Notes: generated by a model not told the origin, from the sequence alone. Shown: positions 1-8,084, counted from the stretch's first letter. The stretch is DNA of 58,153 nucleotides from Ruminococcaceae bacterium AB4001 (GCA_000621765.1 JHXJ01000021.1:1-58153), one strand, 5' to 3'. A program made the numbers and translations.

Positions 1-278
1 CAAACGTGCACAACTCGAATGAGACTGTACATCTGGGACATATAACAAAGAATGGACCACAGGAGTTAAGAACGGCATTTGTTCAAGTAGCGCTTGGAAT
101 GATTCGGTTATCGAAACAGACAAGCAACTGGCGATTGATAGAAGACTATCGACGCAAGAAAACAGATAAAGGTTCTGGCCGGGCGATTATCGCCATGACC
201 AGAAAGATAGCAAGAATAGTATTTGTAATGCTTGAGAACAGAGAACCATTTAACCCCGAACTCATGCTGAGCAAATAG
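1..278 (+). CDS. IS110-family transposase, C-terminal end (cut by window edge)
   Basis: The reading frame is open to the left edge and stops at 276-278, so only about the last 90 residues are present. The stretch GHITKNGPQELRTAF near its start followed by a basic helical tail matches the C-terminal (Transposase_20, helix-hairpin-helix) region of IS110-family transposases, where a G-x-I-T-K-x-G-x-x-x-L-R pattern is characteristic. The catalytic DEDD half lies outside the window, so I cannot say whether the element is intact. Only 53 bp separate its stop from the next gene. The element's right end must therefore lie within those 53 bp, or the element is a remnant. The family call is from motif recognition only. 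Confidence 0.75.
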   Translation, partial: NVHNSNETVHLGHITKNGPQELRTAFVQVALGMIRLSKQTSNWRLIEDYRRKKTDKGSGRAIIAMTRKIARIVFVMLENREPFNPELMLSK

Positions 279-292
279 AAGGAAAATACAGC

Positions 293-310
293 AAACAGCT
301 TAATCTGTTT
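293..310 (+). terminator. Weak hairpin between transposase and ECF gene
   Basis: AAACAG (293-298) and CTGTTT (305-310) pair across a 6-nt loop and are followed by GACTTTTTAT. The stem is short and AT-rich. It may be a weak terminator for the transposase gene or part of the element's right end. It lies just upstream of the ribosome binding site of the next gene. Confidence 0.35.
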
Positions 311-331
311 GACTTTTTATAGGAGAAAAAT

Positions 332-874
332 ATGAGCAGTAATAAAAAGAACAGGGATTATCTCAAAAAGATAGCTTACGCAGGTGTGCTTTCGGCTTTG
401 ATATTTATAGGTACGGAACTTCACATCCCGACGGCAATAGGTCACATTAATCTTGGCGACCTTGTGATACTGGTAAGTTCATACATATTAGGACCATTCG
501 CATTTATCCCGGCGGCGATCGGTTCAACGTTGGCAGATCTTTTGGCAGGTTATCCGCAGTACGCAGTCGCGACTTTCCTTATCAAGGGTGTAATGGGATT
601 GGTTGCAGGTCTTCTGCTTAAGAGAAACAGCGAAGGAAAAGTATCACTCGGCAGAAAGCTTTCAGCTTCGTTTGTGGCAGAGATCATCATGATCGCAGGA
701 TATTTCGCATTTGAATCATTACCCTTTATGTATGGTGCAGCCGCAGCTGCAGGCTCTTTGATTCCTAACGGAATCCAGGCAAGTGCTGCAATAGTAGGTG
801 CGGTACCGCTGATGTATGTAAAGCTGTTCGATAAGTATCAGTTATCACAAACTGCAATTAGCGAAAAAGCATAA
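332..874 (+). CDS. ECF transporter S component (substrate-binding membrane subunit)
   Basis: A 180-residue, very hydrophobic protein with about five to six membrane segments. It has the ECF S-component pattern: a short basic N-terminus (MSSNKKNRDYLKKIAYAG), then a first helix, then the HINLGD motif near residues 38-43 and small-residue-rich helices. Such proteins bind a vitamin or precursor in the membrane and work with a shared EcfA/A'/T energising module, which is not encoded in this window. The start has a clear Shine-Dalgarno (AGGAG, 321-325). The substrate cannot be read from the sequence; hydroxymethylpyrimidine-, riboflavin- or pyridoxine-type carriers share these features. The gene ends before a bidirectional hairpin. 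Confidence 0.75.
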   Translation: MSSNKKNRDYLKKIAYAGVLSALIFIGTELHIPTAIGHINLGDLVILVSSYILGPFAFIPAAIGSTLADLLAGYPQYAVATFLIKGVMGLVAGLLLKRNSEGKVSLGRKLSASFVAEIIMIAGYFAFESLPFMYGAAAAAGSLIPNGIQASAAIVGAVPLMYVKLFDKYQLSQTAISEKA

Positions 875-942
875 CACAGCGTGAATATGCTCTATTTGGG
901 ATATTCGAGACTCTGATATTGAAAAAAAGCAGGAAGCCAAAA

Positions 943-975
943 AAGGGTTATCTCACAGATGCTGAGATAACCCTT
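943..975. terminator. Bidirectional intrinsic terminator between convergent genes
   Basis: AAGGGTTATCTCA (943-955) and TGAGATAACCCTT (963-975) form a perfect 13-bp stem with a 7-nt loop. It has A-rich sequence on the left and T-rich sequence on the right, so it can serve both the ECF gene and the convergent ddh gene. Confidence 0.85.
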
Positions 976-997
976 AGTTATTTTGTTCTGTTTCTGA

Positions 998-1984
998 TTA
1001 CAGCATGTGAGCTCTTAAGTCTTCACCGGAAAGAGGTGAGAGGAGAGCGGGAGCGATATCGAAGACTGTCTTGCAGCCGAAGTCGCCCTTCTGTGAGAGA
1101 CGGTAGATTGCTCTTGCGTAAGCTGTGAGGACAGAGCCTGTGAACTCAGGGTTGGAATCGAGCTTTAATGAATACTCGATTACGTGCTTGTTCTCGCCGT
1201 TAACGCCTGTCTTGCCTGTGCGGAATACAAAGCCGCCATGGTTGATCCTTGAGTGGTCTCTTGCGAACTCTTCTTCGGAGATGAAGTGTACTGTTGTATC
1301 GTAATCAGCGAAGTAGTTGGGCATTTCCTTGATCGTCTTCTCGATGAGAGCGAGATCTGCGCCTTCTTCAGCAACTACGAAACACTCTCTTGTGTGCTTC
1401 TGACGTGTTGTGAGCTCGGGATTGGAGCCGGATCTTACAGCTTCGAGAGCAGCGTCAACGGGAATTGTATACTGCTTGCCGTTCTTTACGCCGGGAACTC
1501 TTCTGATAGCATCGGAGTGACCCTGTGATACACCCTTGCCCCAGAATGTGTAATCCTGACCTTCAGGGAGGATGCAGCTGCCGTAGAGACGGTTGATGGA
1601 GAACATGCCGGGATCCCAGCCGCCGGAGATGAGTGCCGTATGGTTACTTGCTGAAGCTGCCTTATCAACATTTGCAAAATGCTCAGGGATCTTGGCGTGT
1701 GTATCGAAACTGTCGATTACGTTGAACATTGAAGCGTAATGGGGTGTCTGGGTGGGAAGGTCTGTAGCTGAGCCACCGCAGATGACGAGAACGTCGATCT
1801 TATCCTTGAAGCTCTCTGCATCTGAAACAGAAGCAACAGTAACGCCGTCTGTAAGAGTCTTAACTGAGGAAGGGTTTCTTCTTGTGAATACGACAACGAG
1901 CTCCATGTCAGGGTTCTGTCTGATCGAGAGTTCGACACCTTTAGCGAGGTTGCCATAGCCTAAAATACCGATTCTGATTGCCAT
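998..1984 (-). CDS. ddh: meso-Diaminopimelate D-dehydrogenase
   Basis: 328 residues, the normal length for the family. The N-terminus MAIRIGILGYGNLAKGVE is the NADP-binding Rossmann glycine motif. Downstream stretches LISGGWDPGMFSINR and WGKGVSQGHSDAIRRVPGV are typical of meso-DAP dehydrogenase substrate-binding loops. The enzyme reductively aminates L-2-amino-6-oxopimelate (tetrahydrodipicolinate) to meso-DAP with NADPH and ammonia. This is a one-step route for lysine and for DAP in peptidoglycan, so its presence implies a DAP-type cell wall. A strong Shine-Dalgarno (AAGGAGG on the minus strand, about 1994-2000) precedes the start. A TATAAT-like -10 lies on the minus strand at 2049-2054, and a small AGTAAC/GTTACT hairpin (2009-2026) lies in the leader. 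The gene is monocistronic. Confidence 0.93.
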   Translation of the reverse strand: MAIRIGILGYGNLAKGVELSIRQNPDMELVVVFTRRNPSSVKTLTDGVTVASVSDAESFKDKIDVLVICGGSATDLPTQTPHYASMFNVIDSFDTHAKIPEHFANVDKAASASNHTALISGGWDPGMFSINRLYGSCILPEGQDYTFWGKGVSQGHSDAIRRVPGVKNGKQYTIPVDAALEAVRSGSNPELTTRQKHTRECFVVAEEGADLALIEKTIKEMPNYFADYDTTVHFISEEEFARDHSRINHGGFVFRTGKTGVNGENKHVIEYSLKLDSNPEFTGSVLTAYARAIYRLSQKGDFGCKTVFDIAPALLSPLSGEDLRAHML

Positions 1985-2126
1985 TTGGGGAATCCTCCTT
2001 ATGTTTGAAGTAACGCGAAAGTTACTCTTTCTATTTCTGTCGAACAGAATTATAGCACATAGCCGGTAACATACTTATGCAGTATGAGAGAGTTTTTAGG
2101 CATATTCAAAGCGTTAATGAAGGAGT

Positions 2127-2156
2127 GTAACAAAAAACGATTCGTTGTATTATAAT
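2127..2156 (+). promoter_or_regulatory. Promoter placing the transcript start at the next gene's ATG
   Basis: A perfect TATAAT (2151-2156) sits 18 bp after GTAACA (2127-2132, four of six matches to the -35 consensus). A transcript from it would begin about 7 nt after the -10, at 2162-2164, exactly at the ATG at 2163. No Shine-Dalgarno lies between the -10 and that ATG, so the mRNA would be leaderless. Confidence 0.5.
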
Positions 2157-2162
2157 GCTCCT

Positions 2163-3158
2163 ATGCCGAAATTAAGTTATCTCATCAGGCGCGTTACGCG
2201 CATGGATTATAAGGCCATGAATGCCAAGATAAAGGATATCCACGAAAAGAGCGGGAAATCCCGTGTGTGGATATTTTTCGATATGGTCCATTGCGGCAGA
2301 AAGTTCGGTGCCGGATATATGGATTACTGGCTCTATGAGATGTACAACCTTACGGATGCCGAGCGTGATACCTATATTACCCGTGGGCGTAACTACGACC
2401 TCGTCAAGAGATATAATGATCCCAACTATACTGACCTTATCGATAACAAGATCGAGTTTAATAAGCTTTTTGGGGAATTCCTGGGGCGTAAGTGGATTGA
2501 GATAAGAAAAGACAATAAACAGGAAGTAATAGATTTTATTAACAGCCATGACTTCCTTATTGCAAAGGCAGATTTGGGTTCATGCGGCAAGACGGTCGAA
2601 AAGATCGACTGCAAGGCAGATACAGCCGAGAATTACTATGAAAAGTTCGTAAATATGGAGCGGCCTCATTTCTTTGAAGAGGTAATCATTCAGCATCCCG
2701 CTGTCAGCGCCATCTATCCTTATGCGATCAATACCGTCAGACTGGTTACTATCCAGAGGGATGGAAAGGTGCATGTCGCCAGCGCCTGCTGCAGGTTCGG
2801 AAATTACGGACACAGCGTAGACAACTTCAATAACGGAGGCATGACCGCGCCTGTTGATGAGAAGACAGGTGAGATCACAGACTTCCCGATAGATAAGACA
2901 AAGGTGCTCTATGAGAAGCACCCCATGACCGGCGCAGTTTTCAAGGGCTTTGTTTTCCCGATGTGGGATCAGGTTTTGGAGATGTGTACAAAGGCTGCCA
3001 TGGTCGTTCCCCAGGTAGGCTTTATCGGCTGGGATGTATGCATTACGCCCGACGGTCCCGTAATCGTTGAGGGCAATGACTATCCCGGTCACGATCTTTA
3101 CCAGCTTCCCGAGCATACTCACGATAAGAAGGGCATCTGGCCCAAATACCAGTTCTGA
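2163..3158 (+). CDS. ATP-grasp family protein (sugar-transfer-associated type)
   Basis: A 331-residue soluble protein. I recognise an ATP-grasp layout of the kind found in sugar-transfer-associated ATP-grasp proteins. There is a Lys-containing strand (FLIAKADLGSCGKTVEKID) for nucleotide binding, a central VQ-like strand region, and the C-terminal metal-binding segment ending IVEGNDYPGHDLYQLPEH with the expected acidic and Asn residues. These enzymes ligate a carboxylate to an amine or similar group using ATP. The substrate here is unknown, and neighbours give no pathway because the gene stands alone between ddh and bioY. The start at 2163 is chosen because it lies just after a perfect -10 box. 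The upstream TTG at 2145 overlaps that promoter, and an internal ATG at 2202 has no ribosome binding site either. Confidence 0.65.
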   Translation: MPKLSYLIRRVTRMDYKAMNAKIKDIHEKSGKSRVWIFFDMVHCGRKFGAGYMDYWLYEMYNLTDAERDTYITRGRNYDLVKRYNDPNYTDLIDNKIEFNKLFGEFLGRKWIEIRKDNKQEVIDFINSHDFLIAKADLGSCGKTVEKIDCKADTAENYYEKFVNMERPHFFEEVIIQHPAVSAIYPYAINTVRLVTIQRDGKVHVASACCRFGNYGHSVDNFNNGGMTAPVDEKTGEITDFPIDKTKVLYEKHPMTGAVFKGFVFPMWDQVLEMCTKAAMVVPQVGFIGWDVCITPDGPVIVEGNDYPGHDLYQLPEHTHDKKGIWPKYQF

Positions 3159-3165
3159 TCTGATA

Positions 3166-3194
3166 TTGCCAATCTGTCAGTGTTGGAGTAAAAT
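3166..3194 (+). promoter_or_regulatory. bioY promoter (-35/-10)
   Basis: TTGCCA (3166-3171) and TAAAAT (3189-3194) are separated by exactly 17 bp. The predicted transcript start at about 3201 falls inside the left half-site of the BirA-like operator annotated next. Confidence 0.6.
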
Positions 3195-3198
3195 CTTG

Positions 3199-3231
3199 AT
3201 TGTCAACTAAAAACGCAAAGAGGTTTACAAT
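3199..3231 (+). promoter_or_regulatory. Putative BirA (biotin repressor) operator over the bioY start
   Basis: ATTGTCAACT (3199-3208) and GGTTTACAAT (3222-3231) are inverted half-sites matching at eight of ten positions. The right half fits the TTGTNAAC/GTTNACAA half-site of BirA operators exactly. The operator begins at the predicted transcription start and its right arm runs into the ATG at 3230, so bound repressor would block transcription. BirA-biotinyl-AMP control of bioY is established in Firmicutes; the specific site is inference from sequence. Confidence 0.6.
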
Positions 3232-3832
3232 GTCGGAAACAGGCAATTCCAGGCCGAAGGTGGGCAGGAACAGGGCATATATCTATGATCTTGTCCTGAT
3301 AGCAATATCTGCTGCGCTGATTACGGTATGTTCATGGATCAGCATTCCGATAGGACCTGTGCCGTTTACGCTCCAGACCATGGCGGTCCTTTCTGTGCTG
3401 CTCACATGCGGCGGGAGAAGGGGAAGCATAGCGATTGCGGTCTATCTTGCGATGGGAGCCTGCGGTATCCCGGTTTTTGCAGGGTTTAAGGGAGGAATCG
3501 TATCCTTTGCCGGACCGACAGGCGGTTTTCTCATAGGATTTCTTGTCGCAGCGTTGGTATATTGGCTTTTAGACAGCCTTTTTTTCAGGAAAAACATGAC
3601 AGGTCCTGTCAGGACATTGGTTTTCGGTGCCATAAATGCAGTCCTTTATGAAGTGGTCATGTATGCCATAGGCGTTGTGTGGTTTATTACCGTATATGCA
3701 GCCCAGACTGGCCCTGTCGGACTTTGGACAGTCCTGGGCTGGTGCGTTTTCCCTTTTCTGATTCCTGATATCGTAAAGCTTGCCGCTTCGGTCTTTATCG
3801 GTGAGCGCGCCACAAAACTCGTAAAGAAATAA
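3230..3832 (+). CDS. bioY: Biotin transporter BioY (ECF S component)
   Basis: 200 residues with about six hydrophobic helices. The BioY signature is clear: ITVCSWISIPIGPVPFTLQT in the first helix-loop, a GG-R-x-G-S loop, YLAMGACGIPVFAGFKGG, and FAGPTGGFLIGF. BioY binds biotin in the membrane and is energised by a shared ECF module encoded elsewhere. I start it at the ATG at 3230 because AGAGG lies seven bases upstream. An upstream TTG at 3200 would sit inside the operator and has no ribosome binding site. The operator/promoter arrangement suggests repression when biotin is plentiful. No bio biosynthesis genes are nearby. Confidence 0.92.
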   Translation: MSETGNSRPKVGRNRAYIYDLVLIAISAALITVCSWISIPIGPVPFTLQTMAVLSVLLTCGGRRGSIAIAVYLAMGACGIPVFAGFKGGIVSFAGPTGGFLIGFLVAALVYWLLDSLFFRKNMTGPVRTLVFGAINAVLYEVVMYAIGVVWFITVYAAQTGPVGLWTVLGWCVFPFLIPDIVKLAASVFIGERATKLVKK

Positions 3833-3862
3833 GGCAAGGTTAAGATATCGTCTCCTCGGTTT

Positions 3863-3900
3863 TGATATAATATGTGAATTATTAGTCCGGGAAGGACTAA
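3863..3900 (+). promoter_or_regulatory. Extended -10 promoter and leader hairpin of the ABC transporter operon
   Basis: TGATATAAT (3863-3871) is an extended -10 element (TGN-TATAAT) without a good -35. About 11 bp downstream, TTAGTCC (3882-3888) and GGACTAA (3894-3900) form a 7-bp hairpin with a 5-nt loop in the leader. The hairpin's role is unknown. Confidence 0.45.
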
Positions 3901-3928
3901 ATTCTATGGGAAATGAGGAGTAGTTTAA

Positions 3929-4837
3929 GTGTCAGAGACCAGCAATTTCATAATTAAAGTCAATGATGTTTCCAAAGACTACGGCAAGTTCCGTGCTTTG
4001 GATTCCATGAGCTTTACTGTCCCCAAGGGTTCCATCTACGGTCTTGTAGGAAGGAACGGCGCGGGAAAGACAACTGTAATGAGAGTCATCTCCGGTCTCC
4101 AAAAGCCTACGTCAGGTACGGTCGAGTACGGTTTTGACCATAAGAAACTCGGTAATGTCGGAGCACTCGTTGAGCTTCCTTCGATCTATTCGAATCAGAC
4201 CGCAAGGGAGAATCTCATATACCAGTACATCAATCTCGGGCTTAAGATCGACGATTCGATCGATAAGAACCTTGATTTCGTAGGACTTGGCAATACCGGT
4301 AAGAAGAAAGCCGGTAAGTTTTCGCTCGGTATGAGACAGCGTCTGGGCATTGCGATCGCGATGAGCGGCAATCCGGAAGTCCTTATCCTGGACGAGCCCA
4401 TCAACGGTCTGGACCCCCAGGGCATCATCCAGATAAGAGATCTTCTTATCAGGTTAAATAAGGAAAAAGGCGTAACGATAATCATTTCGAGCCATATCCT
4501 TTCGGAACTTTCCAAGCTTGCTACGGATTTCGCTTTTGTAGAAGGCGGAAAAGTAGTAAAAGAGATCAAGGCGGAAGCCCTTGAAGATGCAGGCGGACTT
4601 GTGACCGAGTTCTATTCAGGCACGCCTGAAAGACTTATTCCGATCCTTAATGCAAAGGGACTTACCACTACGCTCGATCCGAAGACCGGCATAATCTACG
4701 CGAGGGGTTACTATAACCTTACCAATGTTGTTCTTGCTGCAAACGAAGCAGGCGTAAATATCGCGAGAGTCGCTGCTAAGGAGACGGATCTTGAGACTTA
4801 CTTCGTAAAGCTTGTAGGAGGTGAGTCTCATGCTTAA
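3929..4837 (+). CDS. ABC transporter ATP-binding protein
   Basis: 302 residues starting at GTG with GAGGAG upstream. The nucleotide-binding domain fills residues 8-220: Walker A GRNGAGKTT (41-49), the signature-like SLGMRQRLGIA, and Walker B VLILDEPINGLDP followed by the switch His in IIISSHILSEL. The roughly 80-residue C-terminal extension is typical of CcmA-type exporters (antimicrobial-peptide or lantibiotic resistance and related systems). Its last codons overlap the permease gene by 8 nt, so the two are translationally coupled. Substrate unknown; no histidine kinase or regulator is adjacent, unlike BceAB loci. Confidence 0.88.
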   Translation: MSETSNFIIKVNDVSKDYGKFRALDSMSFTVPKGSIYGLVGRNGAGKTTVMRVISGLQKPTSGTVEYGFDHKKLGNVGALVELPSIYSNQTARENLIYQYINLGLKIDDSIDKNLDFVGLGNTGKKKAGKFSLGMRQRLGIAIAMSGNPEVLILDEPINGLDPQGIIQIRDLLIRLNKEKGVTIIISSHILSELSKLATDFAFVEGGKVVKEIKAEALEDAGGLVTEFYSGTPERLIPILNAKGLTTTLDPKTGIIYARGYYNLTNVVLAANEAGVNIARVAAKETDLETYFVKLVGGESHA

Positions 4838-5894
4838 ATTACTGAAATTTGAATTCAGACGAATAATAAAGAGTGTTTTCTTCTGGATCGTAGCCGGATT
4901 TTCTTTCATATGGCCGATCATTACCGCATTATTCTACCGCGCGGTATTGTCTCTCGATCTTTCCGACGGCATCAAGTTTTCAGACCTGATCCTTGGTGAT
5001 GATGAGATAAAGTTCCTTACATGGATGCTTTCTATTGCATTCATGACTGAACTGCCGAAGTTCATAGCACTGTTCACGTGTCTTCATCTCGGAAGAGATT
5101 ACACTGACGGTATCGTAAGAAACAAGATCATCGCAGGACACTCCAGGGCATCGATCTACGGTTCATACATGATCACCCAGATGGCAGCCAGTGCTTTCCT
5201 GTGTTCGGTATACTTCCTGTCAGGTCTGCTGGGTCTTGCCATATCCGGAATCGGAGCAAATATCAACGGCGGCGAGATGTTCTTAAGGGCGGGTGTCGGA
5301 ATATGCGTATTCCTTGTAATGACCGTCACCTTCGTCGTGCTCTCGCTCATATTCAGAAGACGCGCGCTTCCTATGATCCTTTGCATCCTTATCGCCATTA
5401 CATCCAATGGTGCTGCAGCTGTTATCGGCAACTACAATACGCCCTCTAAGGCTTGTGATGATTATCTCGAATTAAGACACGAGCGTTATGAGGACCTGGT
5501 GGAACTCGGCGTTATGGATGATGATATGGTTGAAGAAATCGAAGAGGAGTTCGGAAAGGATTACTACCTCGGCATTCCGTGGAAGATATTCCATCCTGTA
5601 TATGTCTTGACGCCGATCGGATATGAAGGCGATTACAGTGCAGGAGGAGCGACGGGTCTTTTAAGCGGCTCGATGGAATACCTGGATGAGATCGATTTCT
5701 CTTCAAAATTCATCATTCAGTATATGTTTGATGGTGATATTTCAGGGATTACGCCCCGTGATCTGAAGAAGATCGACTCAATGAGTATATCTTATTCAGA
5801 ACTCAACCTGATCTATATCGGAAAGTCTTTAGCCTGGATGATAGTCATCGGAGGCTGGGGATATGTATTATTCAGAAAGAAGAATTTGTTCTAA
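4830..5894 (+). CDS. ABC transporter permease (ABC-2 type)
   Basis: 354 residues; ATG at 4830 is preferred because GGAGG ends 7 nt upstream. The N-terminal basic segment MLKLLKFEFRRIIKS leads into a first membrane helix. Further helices lie around residues 95-190, followed by a large acidic extracytoplasmic loop (about 210-310) and a last helix before the basic terminus FRKKNLF. This is the usual shape of permeases paired with CcmA-like ATPases. It overlaps the ATPase gene upstream and shares a TAATG stop/start with the next gene, so all three are probably one operon. Confidence 0.8.
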   Translation: MLKLLKFEFRRIIKSVFFWIVAGFSFIWPIITALFYRAVLSLDLSDGIKFSDLILGDDEIKFLTWMLSIAFMTELPKFIALFTCLHLGRDYTDGIVRNKIIAGHSRASIYGSYMITQMAASAFLCSVYFLSGLLGLAISGIGANINGGEMFLRAGVGICVFLVMTVTFVVLSLIFRRRALPMILCILIAITSNGAAAVIGNYNTPSKACDDYLELRHERYEDLVELGVMDDDMVEEIEEEFGKDYYLGIPWKIFHPVYVLTPIGYEGDYSAGGATGLLSGSMEYLDEIDFSSKFIIQYMFDGDISGITPRDLKKIDSMSISYSELNLIYIGKSLAWMIVIGGWGYVLFRKKNLF

Positions 5895-6571
5895 TGTTTT
5901 ATCTTGATCACCGTTTAACCATAATAATCGGAGCTTACGGAAGCGGAAAATCCGAGATAGCCGTAAATATGTCTCTTGCCCAGCGTAAAGCTATGCCGGA
6001 TAAGAAGCTTTTGATCGCGGATCTCGACATCGTTAATCCTTTCTACCGTTCCTCTGACTGCGCCTCCGTAATTGAAGAGGCTGGAATAAGGCTTGTAACC
6101 CCTCTTTATGCAGGTTCCAATGTTGACGCGCCGGTTCTTCCCCCGGATATGTACGTCATTTTCGATGATGAGTCTTATCAGGGTATTTTCGATATCGGAG
6201 GAGAAGATATGGGCGCTCTTGTGCTCGGTTCCCTTAAAAAGAGGATCGAGAACACGGATGCCGTCATATACATGGCCGTAAACAGTTTAAGACCATTCAC
6301 TTCCGACGCTGAGCAAATAGCTGTCATGACAGGCGAGCTCGCTGCAGCGGCCGGCTTTAAGATCGACGGATACTTAAACAACACCAATCTGCTTGAGGAG
6401 ACCACGCCTGAGATGATCGCTGAAGGTGAGGCAAGGATCCTTGAAGCTTCCGCAATAACAGGTGTTCCTCTTATTGCAAACTGCGTAATGGAGGACGTTG
6501 ACGTTCCGGAAGGTCTTCTCAAGACCGGCGAACTGTTCAGGATGAGCAGAAAGATACATTACGCTTATTAA
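5894..6571 (+). CDS. P-loop ATPase, MinD/ParA/CobQ-like
   Basis: 225 residues. Walker A is GAYGSGKSE (about 13-21), followed by LLIADLDIVNPFYRSSD, a switch-like segment, and IFDIGGEDMGALVLGS as a Walker B/switch II equivalent. The fold resembles SIMIBI-class ATPases (MinD/ParA/CobQ) but lacks the deviant KGG P-loop. Proteins of this type often occur near ferredoxin oxidoreductase genes in clostridia. Here the oxidoreductase operon is 7 kb away and the gene is instead coupled to the ABC transporter by a 1-nt overlap. Function unknown; a maturation or partition role is possible but not shown. Confidence 0.65.
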   Translation: MFYLDHRLTIIIGAYGSGKSEIAVNMSLAQRKAMPDKKLLIADLDIVNPFYRSSDCASVIEEAGIRLVTPLYAGSNVDAPVLPPDMYVIFDDESYQGIFDIGGEDMGALVLGSLKKRIENTDAVIYMAVNSLRPFTSDAEQIAVMTGELAAAAGFKIDGYLNNTNLLEETTPEMIAEGEARILEASAITGVPLIANCVMEDVDVPEGLLKTGELFRMSRKIHYAY

Positions 6572-6636
6572 ATTATTGCAGGTTCCGTCTGCCCCGGGCA
6601 GGCCTGAAAAACGCAGTCATATATTATGTAAAAACA

Positions 6637-6665
6637 TTGTTGTTTTATCAAATAAATGATATTAT
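6637..6665 (+). promoter_or_regulatory. Promoter of the SPFH/zinc-ribbon gene
   Basis: TTGTTG (6637-6642) and TATTAT (6660-6665) are spaced by 17 bp, and the gene's AGGAGGA ribosome site follows at about 6699-6705. Confidence 0.5.
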
Positions 6666-6713
6666 TTTAAACGGCGGAGCAATTTCGACCAAGTAACCAG
6701 GAGGAATAATAAT

Positions 6714-8084
6714 ATGGGATTGATTAGCTTACTCAAGAATGTGGCTGGAACAACAATTGATTCCTTTACAAGTCAGATTCAGGATCAGTATCTTGAATTT
6801 TTTACTCAGGATTCATTAGGCCAGGAGATTCTTGTTAAGAAGGGTGCTAACAAGATGGAGAAGGGTAGAAACAAGGGTAATTCCGAAGTTATCTCCAACG
6901 GCTCCGTTATCAACGTACCTGAGGGATGCTTCTGCCTTCTCGTTAACAACGGCGAGATCGTAGATGTTGTATCCGAAGCAGGTGCTTATAAGTGGGATAC
7001 ATCCACAGCTCCTTCAATTCTTGCAAATAAGAATTTCGGTGAGAATCTTAAGCAGTCCATCGGTGACGTTTGGAACCGTATGAAGATGGGTGGAGAGATT
7101 CAGCAGCAGCAGAGAGTTTACTTTGTAAACAAGCTCGAGATGATGAATCAGAACTTCGGTACACCTTCACCGGTACCTTATGCAGACCCTGAATATCGTA
7201 ACATCTATATCCGTCTGAACGGTACATTCTCCTTCAGAGTTGAGAACCCTGTTACGTTCTTCAGAAACATCGTAGGTAATGTTAAGGATGAGTACACAGT
7301 TGCAGACTTCATGGGTACACCCGCTAAGCCTCAGCAGCCTCGTCTCGAGTTCCTTGACAACATTACAGAGACACTCAATAAGTGCGGCGGCCCTTACCCG
7401 AACGGTATTATGTTCTCAACATTGCCTTCTAAGCAGGGTGAATTCCGTAGATACATGCAGGATTGCCTTGATGACGAATGGCTCCAGAAGAGAGGTATCG
7501 TTGTAGAGACAGTTGCTATCGCTTCCGTTACACCTGACGATAAGTCTCGTGAGAGAATCGAGAAGGTCGACGAGGCAAAGCTCTATGGTTCAGATCCGGG
7601 CGCTCTCGGTGCAGCTGTTGCTCTCGGCCAGACAGAGGCTATGAAGGCGGCTGGTGCTAATGCTAATGGCGCAGTTAACGGATTCATGGGTCTCGGCATG
7701 ATGGGCGCAGTCGGCGGCAACAATGCTACCGCAGCAGCTCTTAACACAGCTCAGCAGGCTGCTCCCGCTCAGCAGGGCGGATTCTTCGGCGGCGCAGTAG
7801 CTCAGGCTCCTGCAGCAGCTCCCGCAGCAGCTGGTTGGACATGTTCTTGCGGCCAGGGTGGCAACACAGGTAAGTTCTGCAGCAACTGCGGACAGCCTCA
7901 GCCCGCTCCTGCAGCAGGTTGGACATGCTCTTGCGGCCAGACAGGCAATACAGGTAAGTTCTGCGGTAATTGCGGACAGCCTCAGCCTGCAGCAGCACCT
8001 GCAGCTTGCCCTCAGTGCGGATGGAAGCCCGCTGACGGAAATATGCCTAAGTTCTGCCCTGAGTGCGGTACTAAGATCGGCTAA
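6714..8084 (+). CDS. SPFH-domain protein with C-terminal zinc ribbons
   Basis: 456 residues. Residues about 1-300 match the SPFH/'virion core protein'-like family: MGLISLLKNVAGTTIDSFTSQ, then VINVPEGCFCLLVNNGEIVDVV and a Band7-like core. A low-complexity Ala/Gln/Pro linker follows (about 330-373). The C-terminus has two identical-pattern zinc ribbons of 28 residues beginning GWTCSCGQ (residues 374 and 402), each with four cysteines, and a third ending CPQCG...FCPECGTKIG. No signal peptide is visible. SPFH proteins form oligomeric membrane-associated scaffolds; the ribbons suggest metal binding and protein contact. Codon use is strongly biased, as in the highly expressed genes of this window. 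Confidence 0.82.
   Translation: MGLISLLKNVAGTTIDSFTSQIQDQYLEFFTQDSLGQEILVKKGANKMEKGRNKGNSEVISNGSVINVPEGCFCLLVNNGEIVDVVSEAGAYKWDTSTAPSILANKNFGENLKQSIGDVWNRMKMGGEIQQQQRVYFVNKLEMMNQNFGTPSPVPYADPEYRNIYIRLNGTFSFRVENPVTFFRNIVGNVKDEYTVADFMGTPAKPQQPRLEFLDNITETLNKCGGPYPNGIMFSTLPSKQGEFRRYMQDCLDDEWLQKRGIVVETVAIASVTPDDKSRERIEKVDEAKLYGSDPGALGAAVALGQTEAMKAAGANANGAVNGFMGLGMMGAVGGNNATAAALNTAQQAAPAQQGGFFGGAVAQAPAAAPAAAGWTCSCGQGGNTGKFCSNCGQPQPAPAAGWTCSCGQTGNTGKFCGNCGQPQPAAAPAACPQCGWKPADGNMPKFCPECGTKIG
7833..8000 (+). repeat. 84-bp tandem repeat encoding the zinc ribbons
   Basis: Two adjacent 84-bp units (7833-7916 and 7917-8000) encode nearly the same 28-residue ribbon plus Pro/Ala linker. They differ only at scattered bases and a few codons, which points to a relatively recent internal duplication. 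Confidence 0.75.

Noticed and set aside
919-1128. Short plus-strand frame after the ECF gene
   Set aside because: It runs through the bidirectional terminator and into the antisense of ddh.
6585-6620. GC-rich self-complementary stretch (CTGCCCCGGGCAG) after the P-loop ATPase gene
   Set aside because: The loop would be too small and there is no T-run, so I do not call it a terminator.
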